DNA from: Methanomassiliicoccales archaeon
GTDB taxonomy: Archaea; Thermoplasmatota; Thermoplasmata; Methanomassiliicoccales; JAAEEP01
Assembly: GCA_013415695.1 (NCBI GenBank)
Contig: JAAEEP010000001.1
Location: 1-64,000 of the forward strand
Length of the DNA: 64,000 nucleotides
Reading direction: 5' to 3'
Of the stretch, positions 62,073 to 64,000 are shown one piece after another (the stretch's first letter is position 1; each line of letters starts with the position of its first letter). The notes beneath the pieces were generated by a model. That model saw only the letters and a list, made by a program, of their open reading frames with translations. It did no database searches and had not been told where the DNA came from. The position numbers and the translations under genes are program-made.

Positions 62073-62957
62073 ATGGTTGCGGAAATCATCAGTGGAAAGG
62101 ATGTTTCCAGTGAGATCAAAGAGGAACTCAAGGGGCGAATAGCCTCTCTCAAGGAAAAAGGAGTCACCCCGGGACTAGTCGTGATCCTGGTAGGTGAGGA
62201 TCCAGCTTCCCAGGTCTATGTGAGGATGAAGGGAAAGGCCTGTGAGGAGTTGGGCCTGTACTCAGACACCAAGCGGTTCCCGGAGGATCTGCCCGAGGAT
62301 GAACTTCTAAAGCTCATTGACGAGTTGAACGAGGACCCAAGGGTACATGGAATCCTAGTGCAGCTTCCCCTTCCAAAGCATATCGACGAGAACAAGGTTC
62401 TTTTGAGGATCAAACCTGAGAAGGATGTGGACGGTTTCCATCCGGTGAATGTTGGAAAGATGCTCATAGGCGAGCCAGGCTTCCTTCCATGCACGCCCCA
62501 TGGTGTGCAGGAACTTCTTACGCGAAGCGGGAATGATCCTGAGGGAAAACATGTGGTCATCGTGGGAAGAAGCAACATAGTTGGCAAGCCGGTTGCAGCC
62601 ATTCTCATGCAGAAGAAGAAGGGAGCCAACGCTACCATCACTGTATGCCACTCCCGGACCAAGGACCTGCCAGCCATGTGCAGGCAGGCTGATATCCTGA
62701 TTGCGGCCATGGGAGTTCCAAAGTTCATAAAGGAGAATATGGTCAAGGAAGGCGCAGTCGTCATCGATGTCGGCGTGAACCGTGTCGATGACCCTGAGGC
62801 AAAGAGGGGTTATCGACTTGTGGGTGACGTGGACTTCGAGCCCGTGGCAGCGAAGGCTTCTGCCATCACTCCTGTTCCAGGGGGTGTCGGTCCAATGACC
62901 ATCGTGATGCTGATGATGAACACCATCATCTCAGCGGAGAACACTCTATCAGCCTGA
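62073..62957 (+). CDS. folD: methylene-THF dehydrogenase / methenyl-THF cyclohydrolase
   Basis: The 294-residue bifunctional enzyme converts 10-formyl-THF to 5,10-methylene-THF with NAD(P)H. It has the Lys-containing [14 protein letters not shown], the [10 protein letters not shown] motif, [14 protein letters not shown] and [11 protein letters not shown] for the nucleotide, and ends with [17 protein letters not shown] 62073 is preferred over TTG 62070. It is followed by a formate transporter gene, and together with Fhs and MetFV completes the THF methyl branch. Confidence 0.96.
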   Translation: MVAEIISGKDVSSEIKEELKGRIASLKEKGVTPGLVVILVGEDPASQVYVRMKGKACEELGLYSDTKRFPEDLPEDELLKLIDELNEDPRVHGILVQLPLPKHIDENKVLLRIKPEKDVDGFHPVNVGKMLIGEPGFLPCTPHGVQELLTRSGNDPEGKHVVIVGRSNIVGKPVAAILMQKKKGANATITVCHSRTKDLPAMCRQADILIAAMGVPKFIKENMVKEGAVVIDVGVNRVDDPEAKRGYRLVGDVDFEPVAAKASAITPVPGGVGPMTIVMLMMNTIISAENTLSA

Positions 62958-62999
62958 TATTGAAGGGATTCAGGAAGAGCTCTCGTGAGTGATTAAGGA

Positions 63000-63962
63000 G
63001 TGGTAACTATAACCAATAAACCATGTGATATAGTAGACCTTGCTGGTAAGGCCGGAGTGTACAAGTCGAAGCTAGGTCCAGGTAACTTGCTCCTCAGAGG
63101 TTTCATGGCTGGCCTATACATAGCAGTGGGCGGAGCTTTGGCCACGATTTGCTCTACAGGGGTTGCGGATTACCTTGGCCCGGGCATGGCAAAGGTCATC
63201 GCCGGTGCTGTCTTCCCCGTAGGGCTTATCGCCATCGTCCTCACTGGAATGGAATTGTTCACGGGTGACGCCATGCTGGTGCCCATGGCGGCCATGATGA
63301 AGAAAGTGAGCTGGAAGAAGGTTGGCTACATCTGGGGAATCGTATACGTGGGCAACTTCGTAGGATCCTTGTTCTGGGCCCTTATAATGGTCGTGGGTCC
63401 CCTACAAACCGGAACACTGCCCGAGGTGAGCGGGGCTGCGGTTTCCGACAGCGGCTTCGTTCTGAACGCCTTCGGCGTGAATGCGGTGAACATTGCGGCA
63501 GCAAAGACGCTCACCTACAAGGCTGCAGGTGGCATCATGGGGATGTCCTCCGTGCTCTTCGCGGCCATAGCCTGTAATCTGCTAGTGAACGTGGCCATAT
63601 TGCTGGCCTTCTCCGCCAAGAACATGATCGGAAAGTTCTTTGGCATATGGTTTCCCATATTCGCATTCGTCGCCAGCGGATTCGAACACTGCGTCGCCAA
63701 CATGTACTTCATACCAACTGGCATGATGGCACTGGGCCTTCATCCAGAGTACGTTCCACCTGCAGGTTCCCTGCTGGCCTATTACGGAGGCATCACGATG
63801 AGCGATTTCCTGGTGTGGAATCTGATACCAGTTACAATAGGGAACATCATAGGGGGACTGATCTTTGTAGGCGTGATCTACTTCTACTCGTTCAAAGGGG
63901 AACTGCCGACAACTTGCCCGGACGATTTACCGGGAGGTCCACCTGCCAACGGGAGCATCTGA
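63000..63962 (+). CDS. fdhC: formate/nitrite-family transporter, probably formate
   Basis: The 320-residue FNT channel has six transmembrane helices with the FNT signatures FMAGLYIAVGGALATICSTG, LTGMELFTGDAM and NLLVNVAILLAFSAKNMIGKFFGIWFPIFAFVASGFEHCVANMYFIP. Its neighbour FolD and the nearby Fhs make formate the likely substrate. The start is GTG, overlapping an AAGGAG site, so the ribosome spacing is odd; no better start exists downstream. Confidence 0.92.
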   Translation: MVTITNKPCDIVDLAGKAGVYKSKLGPGNLLLRGFMAGLYIAVGGALATICSTGVADYLGPGMAKVIAGAVFPVGLIAIVLTGMELFTGDAMLVPMAAMMKKVSWKKVGYIWGIVYVGNFVGSLFWALIMVVGPLQTGTLPEVSGAAVSDSGFVLNAFGVNAVNIAAAKTLTYKAAGGIMGMSSVLFAAIACNLLVNVAILLAFSAKNMIGKFFGIWFPIFAFVASGFEHCVANMYFIPTGMMALGLHPEYVPPAGSLLAYYGGITMSDFLVWNLIPVTIGNIIGGLIFVGVIYFYSFKGELPTTCPDDLPGGPPANGSI

Positions 63963-64000
63963 ATGGCTCAAGTCTCCTACCTTGCGATATTCACGGCGAT
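63963..64000 (+). CDS. start of a downstream gene, cut by the window end
   Basis: ATG 63963 directly follows the fdhC stop and opens the frame MAQVSYLAIFTA, still open at the window edge. A hydrophobic start suggests a membrane protein or signal sequence. It would belong to the folD-fdhC transcript. Confidence 0.4.
   Translation, partial: MAQVSYLAIFTA

Noticed and set aside
1-64000. CRISPR arrays, rRNA genes and insertion sequences
   Set aside because: I saw no regularly spaced repeats, no rRNA-like stretches and no transposase or terminal inverted repeats; the only mobile signature is the recombinase at 1178.

Overview
The window is chromosomal DNA of an archaeon. The evidence is RadA, the two archaeal ether-lipid prenyltransferase steps (GGGP synthase and DGGGP synthase), an archaeal tRNA(guanine-10) methyltransferase, archaeal-type PEP carboxylase, a tRNA-Leu with an anticodon-loop intron, and archaeal TATA boxes. 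The gene complement, including a heliorhodopsin and a Tes-like radical SAM protein, suggests an anaerobic, sediment-type euryarchaeon of the Thermoplasmata kind. That placement is inferred from gene content, not from a marker-gene tree.

Layout. Positions 1-2.1 kb hold the end of a G+C-rich mobile module: overlapping small DNA-binding genes followed by a tyrosine recombinase. Positions 2.2-12 kb carry radA, a tRNA methyltransferase, an intramembrane protease, lipid prenyltransferases, pdxT, an adenylate-forming ligase, a DUF169 protein and a Tes-like radical SAM enzyme. Positions 12-25 kb hold a URO-D-type methyltransferase pair, an MBL-rhodanese protein, a heliorhodopsin, small cupin, DsrE and hotdog proteins, a MarR-MATE operon with clear operators, threonine synthase and other housekeeping genes. 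Positions 25-31 kb hold tRNA-Leu, cyclic 2,3-diphosphoglycerate synthetase, cooT-cooC, an ABC exporter and an ACT-domain protein.

From 31.5 to 64 kb almost everything serves a tetrahydrofolate-based Wood-Ljungdahl pathway of the kind usually described from acetogenic bacteria. The parts are: a single 1367-residue polypeptide joining CO dehydrogenase to acetyl-CoA synthase; both corrinoid Fe-S protein subunits; CooC; a MetE-like methyltransferase; an AcsV-like corrinoid activator; AcsE; MetF and MetV in an operon with MvhD and two HdrA-like flavoproteins; formate-THF ligase; FolD; and a formate transporter. PurH, another formyl-THF user, and PEP carboxylase lie in the same stretch. Formate enters through FdhC, is activated by Fhs, reduced by FolD and MetFV, moved to the corrinoid protein by AcsE and joined to CO by the fused CODH/ACS. 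No formate dehydrogenase, hydrogenase or acetate-forming enzyme is visible here, so the direction of flux cannot be read from this window.

Embedded at 43-49 kb is a tightly coupled four-gene operon: a pyruvyl-transferase-like protein, a reductase-plus-acyl-CoA-ligase fusion, a small V4R-like protein and a GMC oxidoreductase with a cysteine cluster. I cannot assign it to a known pathway. It and the fused CODH/ACS with its small upstream ORF are the best candidates for undescribed biology.
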